From an uncultured bacterium (GTDB lineage: Bacteria; Cyanobacteriota; Vampirovibrionia; Gastranaerophilales; Gastranaerophilaceae), in contig CASELB010000155.1 of the NCBI GenBank assembly GCA_949288685.1, positions 1-9,039 of the forward strand: a DNA stretch of 9,039 nt, written 5' to 3'. This document shows, in pieces, positions 1 to 6,031 of the stretch. How positions within the stretch are numbered: the first letter of the stretch is position 1; each line of letters begins with the position of its first letter. Made by a program: the position numbers and the translations under genes. The notes beneath the pieces are model-generated. The model did not search any database. It was not told the origin of the DNA and saw nothing but the letters and a program-made list of their open reading frames with translations.

Positions 1-1094
1 CCTTTTGTATAAAACTCCAGTACTCTGGCTTTGTTGGCTGCGGTCGGCGGGTCGAGCGCTACTCTGTACGGGAACGCAGAGTTTTCTTTTTTAAGGTTCA
101 TTGCTATTCTTTCCGGATAATTTGTGGTTGCAAATACAGTACAGTGATACTTGTCAGAACAGGTTTGTAAAAATTTTTCCAATTCCTTTGTAATAGTTGA
201 ATTTTTGCCTGCAATATTATCAAACTCATCAACAATTAGTATTGTTCTCTGATTTGTACCTTCTTTTTGATAATGTTCTTCAGCCTGTTTAGCTGCATTG
301 TGTAACTTATCAAAAAATACTGTGAAACGATCTTTTTCCTTACTGCGGGTACCATTTGTTGGAATATTAACAACTCTTGCATCCGCCTCCTGCGCGAACG
401 CCCTGGCAAACGATGTTTTACCGTTGCCCTGAGGTCCGAAGAAGAGTATAGAGCCCGGAACCTTAGCATCTTTACCCGCTCGCTCATTCTTTATCTCAGA
501 AATAAAAAACTTGTCAAGTATAGCTTTTTCATACTCATAGCCTGCAATTGAATCAAACCCCGTGTGCTGTGAGTATACGGCGTATTTAGCCTGTGCTTCC
601 GCTTTCAATGCCTTTGATACAGAGACCGTGCCTGTCTTGTTTCTGTCAATTTCCGACTTCATACCGCCCTCAATATGCTTTATATTACCCAGACGCTCTT
701 CCAGCATAGCGAGCAGTTTTTTCTTTTCATTGTTCAAGACAATATACTCCGAAACAAATTTTTCTTCTATCTTGTTTATTTTTCCTTTCTTAAATTTTCG
801 TATAAGTTTGGGCAATTCCTCTATTGACCGTAAACTGGCGTATCTGCCACTATATATCGAGTAGATTTTACTATCCACAATATTAACCATTTCCCGAATC
901 TCGTCAGGAGTAACCCTCTTTGCCAGATTAACATAAACATCAAGCTGCGCTTTCAAATCCACAGTATTTCCTATTACGGCGCCAAAAGCCGGCGAAGTCT
1001 TTACATTTCTTTCCGTATTGTTTAATCCGTTATTTTTCCTGCCGCCGTATACGTTTTGTCCGGCGGTTATAAATCTGATTGGTGATACATTCAT
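1..1094 (-). CDS. AAA+ family ATPase with long N-terminal extension (partial, C-terminus beyond left edge)
   Basis: The minus strand reads open from an ATG at 1094-1092 to the window edge, giving 364 residues with no stop, so the C-terminus lies outside. The start is set by an AAGGAG-type ribosome binding site at 1101-1108, six bases upstream. Residues 1-175 carry no domain I recognise: a polar, Asn/Gly-rich head containing SPAFGA (34-39), then charged, probably helical sequence. The AAA+ module begins near 180. Walker A is GPQGNGKT (220-227), Walker B is ILIVDEF (285-291, Asp289-Glu290), and a sensor-1-like ATTN ends at Asn325. PYRVALDPP (342-350) resembles the stretch before the AAA lid. 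No transmembrane segment or protease motif is visible in the part present. These motifs predict ATP hydrolysis and probably a ring-forming remodelling ATPase; the substrate is unknown. ATPase assignment is firm, family and role are not. It lies downstream of metK on the same strand but has its own promoter after the metK terminator. Confidence 0.85.
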   Translation of the reverse strand, partial: MNVSPIRFITAGQNVYGGRKNNGLNNTERNVKTSPAFGAVIGNTVDLKAQLDVYVNLAKRVTPDEIREMVNIVDSKIYSIYSGRYASLRSIEELPKLIRKFKKGKINKIEEKFVSEYIVLNNEKKKLLAMLEERLGNIKHIEGGMKSEIDRNKTGTVSVSKALKAEAQAKYAVYSQHTGFDSIAGYEYEKAILDKFFISEIKNERAGKDAKVPGSILFFGPQGNGKTSFARAFAQEADARVVNIPTNGTRSKEKDRFTVFFDKLHNAAKQAEEHYQKEGTNQRTILIVDEFDNIAGKNSTITKELEKFLQTCSDKYHCTVFATTNYPERIAMNLKKENSAFPYRVALDPPTAANKARVLEFYTK

Positions 1095-1141
1095 CCTTCA
1101 CTCCTTCTATATATACACTAACGACACGCCATTATGTCACC

Positions 1142-1169
1142 GTTATATCACTTTATAAATTTATTACAA
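1142..1169 (-). promoter_or_regulatory. Putative promoter of the AAA+ ATPase gene
   Basis: Read on the minus strand, a -35-like TTGTAA (1169-1164) is followed after 16 bp by a -10-like TATAAC (1147-1142). This puts transcription start near 1135 and leaves about 40 nt of leader before the ATG at 1094. The same -35 hexamer and spacing appear in front of the rightward operon at 2720-2747. The DNA here is AT-rich, so chance matches are possible. Confidence 0.5.
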
Positions 1170-1250
1170 CAGAAACAGGGTAAAATTTTACAAAACTTAA
1201 GCTTTTATAAGCCAGACAACTAATAACTGGATGGGGGATAAAATTAAAAA

Positions 1251-1276
1251 AGCCGGCAGCGATTTCGCTGCCGGCT
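1251..1276 (-). terminator. Rho-independent terminator of metK
   Basis: An 11-bp perfect GC-rich stem (AGCCGGCAGCG at 1251-1261 with CGCTGCCGGCT at 1266-1276) closes a 4-nt ATTT loop, 23 bp past the metK stop codon. Read on the minus strand the stem is followed by TTTTTAATTTTAT, which suits metK termination. The plus-strand side also has six T's at 1281-1286, so the structure could work in both directions, although no plus-strand gene ends here. It separates metK transcription from the AAA+ gene further along the same strand. Confidence 0.9.
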
Positions 1277-1299
1277 AAACTTTTTTATTTTATATCAAC

Positions 1300-2568
1300 C
1301 TAACACGCACACGCCTGTTTTGCTTGAAGTTTAAGGATTTCAGCCTTGTCTGTTTTTTCCCACGGGATATTCAAATCAGTTCTTCCCAGATGTCCGTAAG
1401 AAGCAAGAAGCTGATAGAATTTTCCGCCATTCTTAGCCGGAAGATTTCTCAAATCAAAATCTCTGATAATTGCAGCCGGTCTCAAATCAAAATTCTTTTT
1501 AACCAGTGCACTTATATCATCATCAGAAATTTTGCCGGTTTGGAATGTGTCAATAAAGATTGAAACAGGTTCCGCAACACCGATAGCATACGCGAGTTCA
1601 ACTTCACATTTATCTGCAAGTCCGGCTGCAACAATATTTTTTGCAACATATCTTGCAGCATAAGCAGCAGAACGGTCAACCTTAGTTGGATCTTTTCCGC
1701 TGAACGCACCGCCGCCGTGTCTTGAATACCCGCCATAAGTATCAACAATAATTTTTCTGCCCGTAAGTCCGCTGTCACCTTGCGGTCCGCCGATTACGAA
1801 ACGTCCTGACGGATTAATTAAAATTTTAGTTGAAGAATCAGGTTTAACAGACTGGGTTTCAAATACATAATCTATAACACATTTTTTAAGGTCATTATAA
1901 ATAATTTCCTGAACCTTTGAGTTATCTGTTATACCTTCAATTTCAGGACTGTGCTGAGTAGATAAAAGGATTGTATCTATTCTTGAAGGCTTACCGTCAA
2001 CGTACTCAACAGTCACCTGTGATTTTCCGTCCGGTCTAAGATAATTTAAAATGCCTTCTTTTCTAACCTGTGCAAGCCTGTATGCAAGTTTGTGAGCAAG
2101 GCTAATCGGAAGAGGCATAAGTTCAGGAGTTTCATTACACGCAAACCCGAACATAATCCCCTGATCGCCCGCACCGAGGTTTTGAGTTTCAGATGAAGAT
2201 GTGTCTGAATTTTCCGACCTCGTTTCATACGCTTTATTTACACCGCCGGCAATATCAACAGATTGTTCATCAATACTTGTTAACACTGCACAGGTATCAC
2301 AGTCGAAACCGCCGCCCTGTATACCATGGTAACCTATATTACGTATGGTATTTCTAACAACCTGCGGAATATCCACGTAACAATCAGAAGTTATTTCACC
2401 GCAAACAAGTACCATACCCGTAGTTGCAGTCGTTTCTGCAGCAACTCTTGAATTTGGTGATTTAGTCAAAAATTCATCCAGTATCGCATCGGATATCTGA
2501 TCGCATACTTTGTCAGGATGTCCTTCTGTTACTGATTCCGAGGTAAATAAAAATTTCTTTGATGTCAT
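1300..2568 (-). CDS. metK: S-adenosylmethionine synthetase (methionine adenosyltransferase)
   Basis: MetK makes S-adenosylmethionine from methionine and ATP, releasing phosphate and pyrophosphate, in the cytoplasm; the product supplies nearly all cellular methylations. The 422-residue protein is full length for the family (about 380-420). It opens with FTSESVTEGHPDK (8-20), holding the ATP-contacting HPDK. The signature GAGDQGIMFG lies at 132-141, and the glycine-rich phosphate-binding stretch GGGAFSGKDPTKVDRSA at 285-301. A polar Ser/Glu/Thr-rich insert sits at 117-129 just before GAGDQG, a place where the family varies in length. The C-terminus ends Ala-Cys-Ala-Cys, a tail I would not expect to matter for catalysis. 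The start is fixed by AGGAGA at 2575-2580, six bases before the ATG. It is transcribed alone, divergently from the rightward operon, from a promoter at 2642-2670, and ends at the hairpin at 1251-1276. Identification is certain. Confidence 0.98.
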   Translation of the reverse strand: MTSKKFLFTSESVTEGHPDKVCDQISDAILDEFLTKSPNSRVAAETTATTGMVLVCGEITSDCYVDIPQVVRNTIRNIGYHGIQGGGFDCDTCAVLTSIDEQSVDIAGGVNKAYETRSENSDTSSSETQNLGAGDQGIMFGFACNETPELMPLPISLAHKLAYRLAQVRKEGILNYLRPDGKSQVTVEYVDGKPSRIDTILLSTQHSPEIEGITDNSKVQEIIYNDLKKCVIDYVFETQSVKPDSSTKILINPSGRFVIGGPQGDSGLTGRKIIVDTYGGYSRHGGGAFSGKDPTKVDRSAAYAARYVAKNIVAAGLADKCEVELAYAIGVAEPVSIFIDTFQTGKISDDDISALVKKNFDLRPAAIIRDFDLRNLPAKNGGKFYQLLASYGHLGRTDLNIPWEKTDKAEILKLQAKQACAC

Positions 2569-2577
2569 AATTTTTCT

Positions 2578-2620
2578 CCTTAATTTATTGTACCGGTAAG
2601 GTTTTTAATTCCGACCCGGT
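2578..2620 (-). promoter_or_regulatory. Possible structured leader in front of metK
   Basis: The metK leader of about 65 nt contains, on the minus strand, ACCGG (2620-2616) complementary to CCGGT (2596-2592), with an inner GG (2612-2611) that could pair with CC (2601-2600). The same CC starts CCTTA (2601-2597), which is complementary to TAAGG (2582-2578) in the ribosome binding site. The two pairings cannot both form, so they could act as a translational switch. I do not see the four-way SAM-I architecture, and the leader is too short for it. The helices are only 5 bp, so this is suggestive only. Confidence 0.3.
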
Positions 2621-2641
2621 TTAGTATTACATATCTACAGC

Positions 2642-2670
2642 ATTGTAAAACGGATAAATCATAAAATCAA
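2642..2670 (-). promoter_or_regulatory. Putative metK promoter
   Basis: On the minus strand a -35-like TTGATT (2670-2665) and a -10-like TACAAT (2647-2642) are separated by exactly 17 bp. Transcription would begin near 2635, giving a leader of about 65 nt. No other hexamer pair of this quality was seen on the minus strand of this gap. Confidence 0.6.
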
Positions 2671-2719
2671 TTTTTTAGTAAACAAATGTTAATGAAAATT
2701 CACATTACTGGCAAAAACT

Positions 2720-2747
2720 TTGTAAAAAAAATATTTTTATTTATAAT
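2720..2747 (+). promoter_or_regulatory. Putative promoter of the rightward seven-gene operon
   Basis: A perfect -10 hexamer TATAAT (2742-2747) is preceded after 16 bp by TTGTAA (2720-2725). Start of transcription is expected near 2754, about 30 nt before the first ATG. It lies back to back with the metK promoter, with about 50 bp between the two -35 elements. I see no second clear promoter inside the operon before the tRNA promoter at its end. Confidence 0.6.
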
Positions 2748-2783
2748 AAGTATATATTTGTAGAAAAAAGCAGGGCTAATAAT

Positions 2784-3431
2784 ATGGAAAATATGAATGA
2801 AAGCGTAGGTAAGAAGATAGTTGAAGCATTGAAGAGACAGGCAGAAAGCGATTTATCATCGTCAGTAAGCAGACCTTCTTCATTTCAATCACAAATGAGA
2901 GTTGCTGAACCGGAGCCGGTAAAAGAAGTTCAAACAATAACAGAAGAAGCACCGCAAAAGACATCTAACGCATTTAGCGATATTTTTGCGGATGATAATG
3001 AGCCGGCGGCAACAATGCCCTTATCACAGTCAAAACCGTCAATACTTGACGATTCATTTGACAGCATGCCGGGATTTGGCGAAACTACTTCACAATTTCC
3101 GCAGGTTAATGAACCCGCTGTATTTGAAATGCCGTCGAATATAGTTGTTCTTAAAAAACTTATTTCGCAGCTGCCGAGCGGTGTTTCCCGCCACACAGGC
3201 GCACAAATTATTAAACAAACAATGGAAGCCCTCGGCATTTCTATGAGAAGTGTCCTTCAGGATGCGCAACAGGTTCAGGAAAATCTTAAAAATTCCGCTA
3301 AAGAATGCCAGTCTTATATTCAAGAATATAAAAAACAAATTGTTTCACTGGAAAAACAGTCTCAAAATTACCAGAAACAATACGCGGCTCTTAATGACTT
3401 AATCAGTCTTTTTATACAGGCAAACAAATAG
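2784..3431 (+). CDS. Uncharacterised 215-aa protein: disordered N-half, coiled-coil C-half
   Basis: I do not recognise this family. Residues 5-22 could form a short amphipathic helix (VGKKIVEALKRQAES). Residues 23-115 are rich in Ser, Pro, Glu and Asp with few hydrophobic stretches and look disordered. From 116 the sequence becomes ordered and helical: PSNIVVLKKLISQLPSGVS (117-135), a second helix through QTMEALGISMRSVLQDAQ (145-162), and a long Gln/Lys/Glu-rich helix at 163-205 that is probably a coiled coil. No signal peptide, membrane segment or catalytic motif is visible, so a cytoplasmic scaffold or adaptor is more plausible than an enzyme. It is the first gene of the operon, with an AGGG site at 2772-2775; an in-frame ATG at 2793 is an alternative start. 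The next gene starts 10 bp past its stop. The coding call is strong; function is unknown. Confidence 0.85.
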   Translation: MENMNESVGKKIVEALKRQAESDLSSSVSRPSSFQSQMRVAEPEPVKEVQTITEEAPQKTSNAFSDIFADDNEPAATMPLSQSKPSILDDSFDSMPGFGETTSQFPQVNEPAVFEMPSNIVVLKKLISQLPSGVSRHTGAQIIKQTMEALGISMRSVLQDAQQVQENLKNSAKECQSYIQEYKKQIVSLEKQSQNYQKQYAALNDLISLFIQANK

Positions 3432-3441
3432 GCAGGTAACT

Positions 3442-3729
3442 ATGTCTGAAGATAAAATTGTAAAGCTCGGTGCAAAACGCGGGAAAAAAGAAACTAAGCC
3501 GCACGAACACCATCATAATCAAAATGAGTTCGTTCCGTCACGGGAATTAATTAATTGCAGCTTTTGCGGTCGCTCATCCGCAGAAGTAATAAAAATGGTT
3601 AAAGGTCCGGGCGTAAATATCTGTGCAGAATGTACAATGATTGCCGTACAGTATCTTATCCTAAACGACAGACTTCCGTCAGCAGAAGCACAAATGATTC
3701 TTGATGCCTTCTGGGGGAAAGCAAAATAA
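3442..3729 (+). CDS. Stand-alone ClpX-type zinc-binding domain protein
   Basis: This 95-residue protein consists of a basic, His-rich leader (1-30, including HEHHH at 21-25), a ClpX C4-type zinc finger, and a short C-terminal helix. The finger has Cys39-x2-Cys42 and Cys61-x2-Cys64 in the arrangement CSFCGRSSAEV...GPGVNICAEC, which follows the N-terminal domain of ClpX closely. In ClpX this domain dimerises and binds adaptors and certain substrates ahead of the AAA+ motor. Here no AAA+ domain follows: the frame stops at 3729 after a helical tail (residues 79-93), and the next gene is unrelated. The gene is therefore not ClpX, nor an obvious truncated remnant of it, because it has its own leader and tail, a ribosome site GGCAGG (3431-3436) and tight operon spacing. 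It may compete for or present ClpX adaptors and substrates; that is inference. Confidence 0.88.
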   Translation: MSEDKIVKLGAKRGKKETKPHEHHHNQNEFVPSRELINCSFCGRSSAEVIKMVKGPGVNICAECTMIAVQYLILNDRLPSAEAQMILDAFWGKAK

Positions 3730-3746
3730 ATTTTTACGGAGTTTAT

Positions 3747-5345
3747 ATGAACAAAATCCAAATAAAAGCAGAATTTCTTATGCTGTTATCTAAACTTGAA
3801 CTAGGTAACAGCGATTGTTTGGATAATATTAATACTCTCAAAAGCAGCGGAGAATATAAATATATAACAGAACTTGCACTAAAAGAAGCGGTTTCCGGCG
3901 ATGATAAGAAACTGCAACACATCTTATTAATTCTTAATCAACTACTTTCAAAAGAGCAGCTTGAAGAATATTTGTGGGGATATATAAAAGATAACGAATA
4001 CCCTGACAGTTTGAAAATTGCGTCATTTAATCTTTTAAGCAGATTAAACCCTGATTGTAATTATCTTTCCGTTAAAGATTATATTGCTGACATTGAAGAA
4101 GTTATTGAAGATGAAACTAAAGAAGTTCTTGCCTCTGCACTTATGAATCCGGAAGCACAAATAGATTTCATGGACTTTATAAAATCACTGGGCGAAGACG
4201 ACAAAATAGCTCTCCTTGAATCTCTAAAAGAAGATTATGACGGAGATGCACTTGCAAATATTATTATTCCGGTATTTTTGTACGCTCCGGAAAGCAAAGA
4301 AGGACTTGTAGCATTAAATCTGCTAGGTGATACCAAATCACAACTTGCATACCATGAATTGGAGAAGTCTCTTGATTTTGTCAGTGACGAACTTAAGCCG
4401 GTTGTCAATAAAAACATGTCAAAACTCAAACTCTCCGGAATAAGAGTTGACGAAACACTTAAGTTTTATAAAGAAGTTCTATCAGTTTCAAGTCCGTATA
4501 AATCAATAGTTTCATACCCTGACGGACACGGAAATATGGCTATCATTTTTACACGAAAACGTCATGAAGATAATACAATACAACTTCTTGCAATCGTTAT
4601 CAATAATCGTTACGGCATGCTTGACAGTTTCGGTTTTAATGCAATTACAGAAGATGATTACCTGATGATAAAAGACCGTTTTGTAAACGGCAGCAGATGT
4701 GTGGAAATTTCGCCGGAATTTGTTAAATATTTATTAAACACCTCTGAAAAAACATCCAGAAAAAACAACGAAGTTATACCGTATGAATATATTTGCTGGA
4801 GAAGTATTTTATCAGATATTGAAGAAATTACACCTGATTTTGAATTTAACACAACCGGGTTAAGTTCAAAAGATGTTGATGAAATAACCGGTCTGGATTT
4901 TGTTGAAAGATGGTTTTTCGATTGTTATACTTCTGATGAATTTGCTGAATTAATAAAACGGCTTAATGCAAAACTCCGTGCAAATCAGTTCAGTACAAAC
5001 TTTAGCGAATTTGCCCAAAACGAGTATTCTAATATCTTTACACCGGAAGAAATTGAAGCACAAAACGGAAAAATTTTACTTGCAGCATATTTCAAAAAGC
5101 TGGAAGGGAATAATGAACTTGCAGATAAAATTGCATCAATCACCGGAAACAAAGAATTCTTTATGTATATACTAAAACGAAGCATATACGAACACTATAT
5201 CGGCAAGCGCTGGCAGCTCCTGAATGAGAGCAAAACGCTTGATGTATTTACAAAACGCTCAAAATCTAAGGCAGAAGAATTTAAAAGACTGGAGTTAGAT
5301 TTAATAATTACCGGCATTGAAGCTGAATGGGTACAAAATGTTTAA
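3747..5345 (+). CDS. Uncharacterised 532-aa cytoplasmic protein, helical-repeat-like N-half
   Basis: I cannot place this protein in a family. Residues 1-230 look like paired amphipathic helices of HEAT/ARM-like rhythm (for example KIASFNLLSRL at 90-100 and KEGLVALNLLGD at 184-195), which suggests a curved protein-binding scaffold. Residues 248-330 change character to likely beta-rich sequence: SYPDGHGNMAIIFTRKR (256-272), then QLLAIVINNRYGMLDSFGF (279-297), which looks like the core of a folded domain. Residues 345-532 are again helical and charged, with the aromatic patch ERWFFDCYTSDEF (387-399). No signal peptide, transmembrane helix, nucleotide-binding loop or zinc ligand set is seen. The start is supported by ACGGAG (3736-3741), five bases before the ATG. 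It follows the zinc-finger gene by 17 bp, and its last 8 bases overlap ruvX, so its translation is probably coupled to RuvX. A scaffold or adaptor role is only a guess. Confidence 0.88.
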   Translation: MNKIQIKAEFLMLLSKLELGNSDCLDNINTLKSSGEYKYITELALKEAVSGDDKKLQHILLILNQLLSKEQLEEYLWGYIKDNEYPDSLKIASFNLLSRLNPDCNYLSVKDYIADIEEVIEDETKEVLASALMNPEAQIDFMDFIKSLGEDDKIALLESLKEDYDGDALANIIIPVFLYAPESKEGLVALNLLGDTKSQLAYHELEKSLDFVSDELKPVVNKNMSKLKLSGIRVDETLKFYKEVLSVSSPYKSIVSYPDGHGNMAIIFTRKRHEDNTIQLLAIVINNRYGMLDSFGFNAITEDDYLMIKDRFVNGSRCVEISPEFVKYLLNTSEKTSRKNNEVIPYEYICWRSILSDIEEITPDFEFNTTGLSSKDVDEITGLDFVERWFFDCYTSDEFAELIKRLNAKLRANQFSTNFSEFAQNEYSNIFTPEEIEAQNGKILLAAYFKKLEGNNELADKIASITGNKEFFMYILKRSIYEHYIGKRWQLLNESKTLDVFTKRSKSKAEEFKRLELDLIITGIEAEWVQNV

Positions 5346-5742
5346 AATAATGGGGTTAGATGTTGGCACAAAGCGCATTGGCATTGCTTTAAGCGACTTT
5401 TTACATATAACTGCTATTCCTAATATCTGTGTAGACAGAACACCGGAAGACAAGGCTGTTGAATATATAAAAAAAATTGCCGCTGATAATCATGTAAAAC
5501 AAATAGTTATCGGACTTCCGATTAATATGGACGGTACAAAAGGCAGTCAGGCAGAAGATTGTGAAAAATTTGCAAAATATTTTTCAAATTTTGATATAAT
5601 ATTTGAAGATGAAAGATTAACATCCGACCTTGCAGAAGAACGACTGCGCGAAAGAAAAGTCGATTTTAGAAAAAACAAAGGTCTTGTTGATATTGAAAGC
5701 GCCTGTATTATTCTTGAACAATATTTATCAAGACTGGGTTAA
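5338..5742 (+). CDS. ruvX: RuvX/YqgF-family RNase H-fold nuclease (putative pre-16S rRNA nuclease)
   Basis: This 134-residue protein is of normal length for YqgF/RuvX. The family has an RNase H-like fold and has been linked both to maturation of the 16S rRNA 5' end and to Holliday junction resolution; the rRNA role is better supported for bacteria. The first strand carries the acidic active-site residue in GLDVGTKRIGIALSD (6-20, Asp8). IGLPINMDGT (58-67) and EDERLTS (90-96) are the next two family signatures, and DIESACIILEQYL (118-130) supplies the C-terminal acidic helix. I chose the ATG at 5338, which puts MFKIMGLDVG at the N-terminus as usual in the family, over an in-frame TTG at 5317. 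The ATG lies inside the 3' end of the preceding gene (8-nt overlap), suggesting coupled translation. A DUF1292 gene follows 17 nt after its stop. Confidence 0.95.
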   Translation: MFKIMGLDVGTKRIGIALSDFLHITAIPNICVDRTPEDKAVEYIKKIAADNHVKQIVIGLPINMDGTKGSQAEDCEKFAKYFSNFDIIFEDERLTSDLAEERLRERKVDFRKNKGLVDIESACIILEQYLSRLG

Positions 5743-5747
5743 CATTG

Positions 5748-5755
5748 AAAGGAAA
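5748..5755 (+). promoter_or_regulatory. Ribosome binding site fixing the DUF1292 start
   Basis: AAAGGAAA lies four bases before the ATG at 5760. An in-frame TTG at 5745 sits upstream of this site and is therefore unlikely to be the start. Confidence 0.6.
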
Positions 5756-5759
5756 TCTA

Positions 5760-6029
5760 ATGAGTGAAAATGAATCAGATAATATAATTGAAATTGTAGA
5801 TGAAAACGGAAAAATAATTTACTGTGAATTATTTAATATTATTGAATTTGAAGGCAATGAATATGCAATGCTGCTTCCGCAAGACCAGAAAGATAAAGAC
5901 GATGCGGAATTCGTTGTTATGAAAATTGTTGAAGAAGCGGAAGATGATGTGTCTTTTGAAAGCCTTGAAGATGATGAATTTAAAAAAGTTGCAGACTATA
6001 TAGAAAATATGTCGGACGATGAGGAGTAA
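5760..6029 (+). CDS. DUF1292 (UPF0473) family acidic protein
   Basis: This small, very acidic protein has 89 residues. Its head NIIEIVDENGKIIYCELFNIIEFEGNEYAMLLP matches the DUF1292 pattern in which a predicted beta-sheet segment 'VDENG...F.F.G..Y.LL.P' is followed by an acidic middle and a short C-terminal helix (here FKKVADYIENM). The family, typified by Bacillus YrzB, has no established biochemical function. In Firmicutes it usually sits immediately downstream of ruvX, as it does here, which supports both identifications and suggests a conserved functional pair. The usual third member of the Firmicute cluster, IreB/UPF0297 upstream of ruvX, is absent; the 532-aa unknown occupies that place. 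The stop at 6027-6029 is 2 nt before the next start, and the last two Glu codons (GAGGAG) double as that gene's ribosome binding site. Confidence 0.85.
   Translation: MSENESDNIIEIVDENGKIIYCELFNIIEFEGNEYAMLLPQDQKDKDDAEFVVMKIVEEAEDDVSFESLEDDEFKKVADYIENMSDDEE
6021..6026 (+). promoter_or_regulatory. Ribosome binding site for the GTG-started Clp-N repeat gene
   Basis: GAGGAG lies inside the last two codons of the DUF1292 gene, five bases before the GTG at 6032. It supports a GTG start, with the protein beginning Met-Leu-Glu-Lys-Phe-Thr-Glu-Lys-Ala as in ClpC N-domains. Confidence 0.7.
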
Positions 6030-6031
6030 TT

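Noticed and set aside
236..487. 83-aa minus-strand open frame
   Set aside because: It is in another frame of the AAA+ ATPase gene, overlapping its Walker A and B coding region, and its translation has no recognisable domain.
562..864. 100-aa plus-strand open frame with a Phe/Ser-rich translation
   Set aside because: It lies antisense to the continuous AAA+ reading frame on the minus strand, which has clear Walker motifs; the composition is typical of the antisense shadow of a coding region.
2569..2783. Standard SAM-I riboswitch in front of metK
   Set aside because: The predicted leader is only about 65 nt, and no four-helix core or terminator hairpin is visible; only short, weak pairings were found.
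3442..3729. Frameshifted or truncated clpX pseudogene
   Set aside because: The frame has its own ribosome site, leader and C-terminal helix, and the next 1.6 kb encode an intact unrelated protein with no AAA+ motifs in its reading frame.
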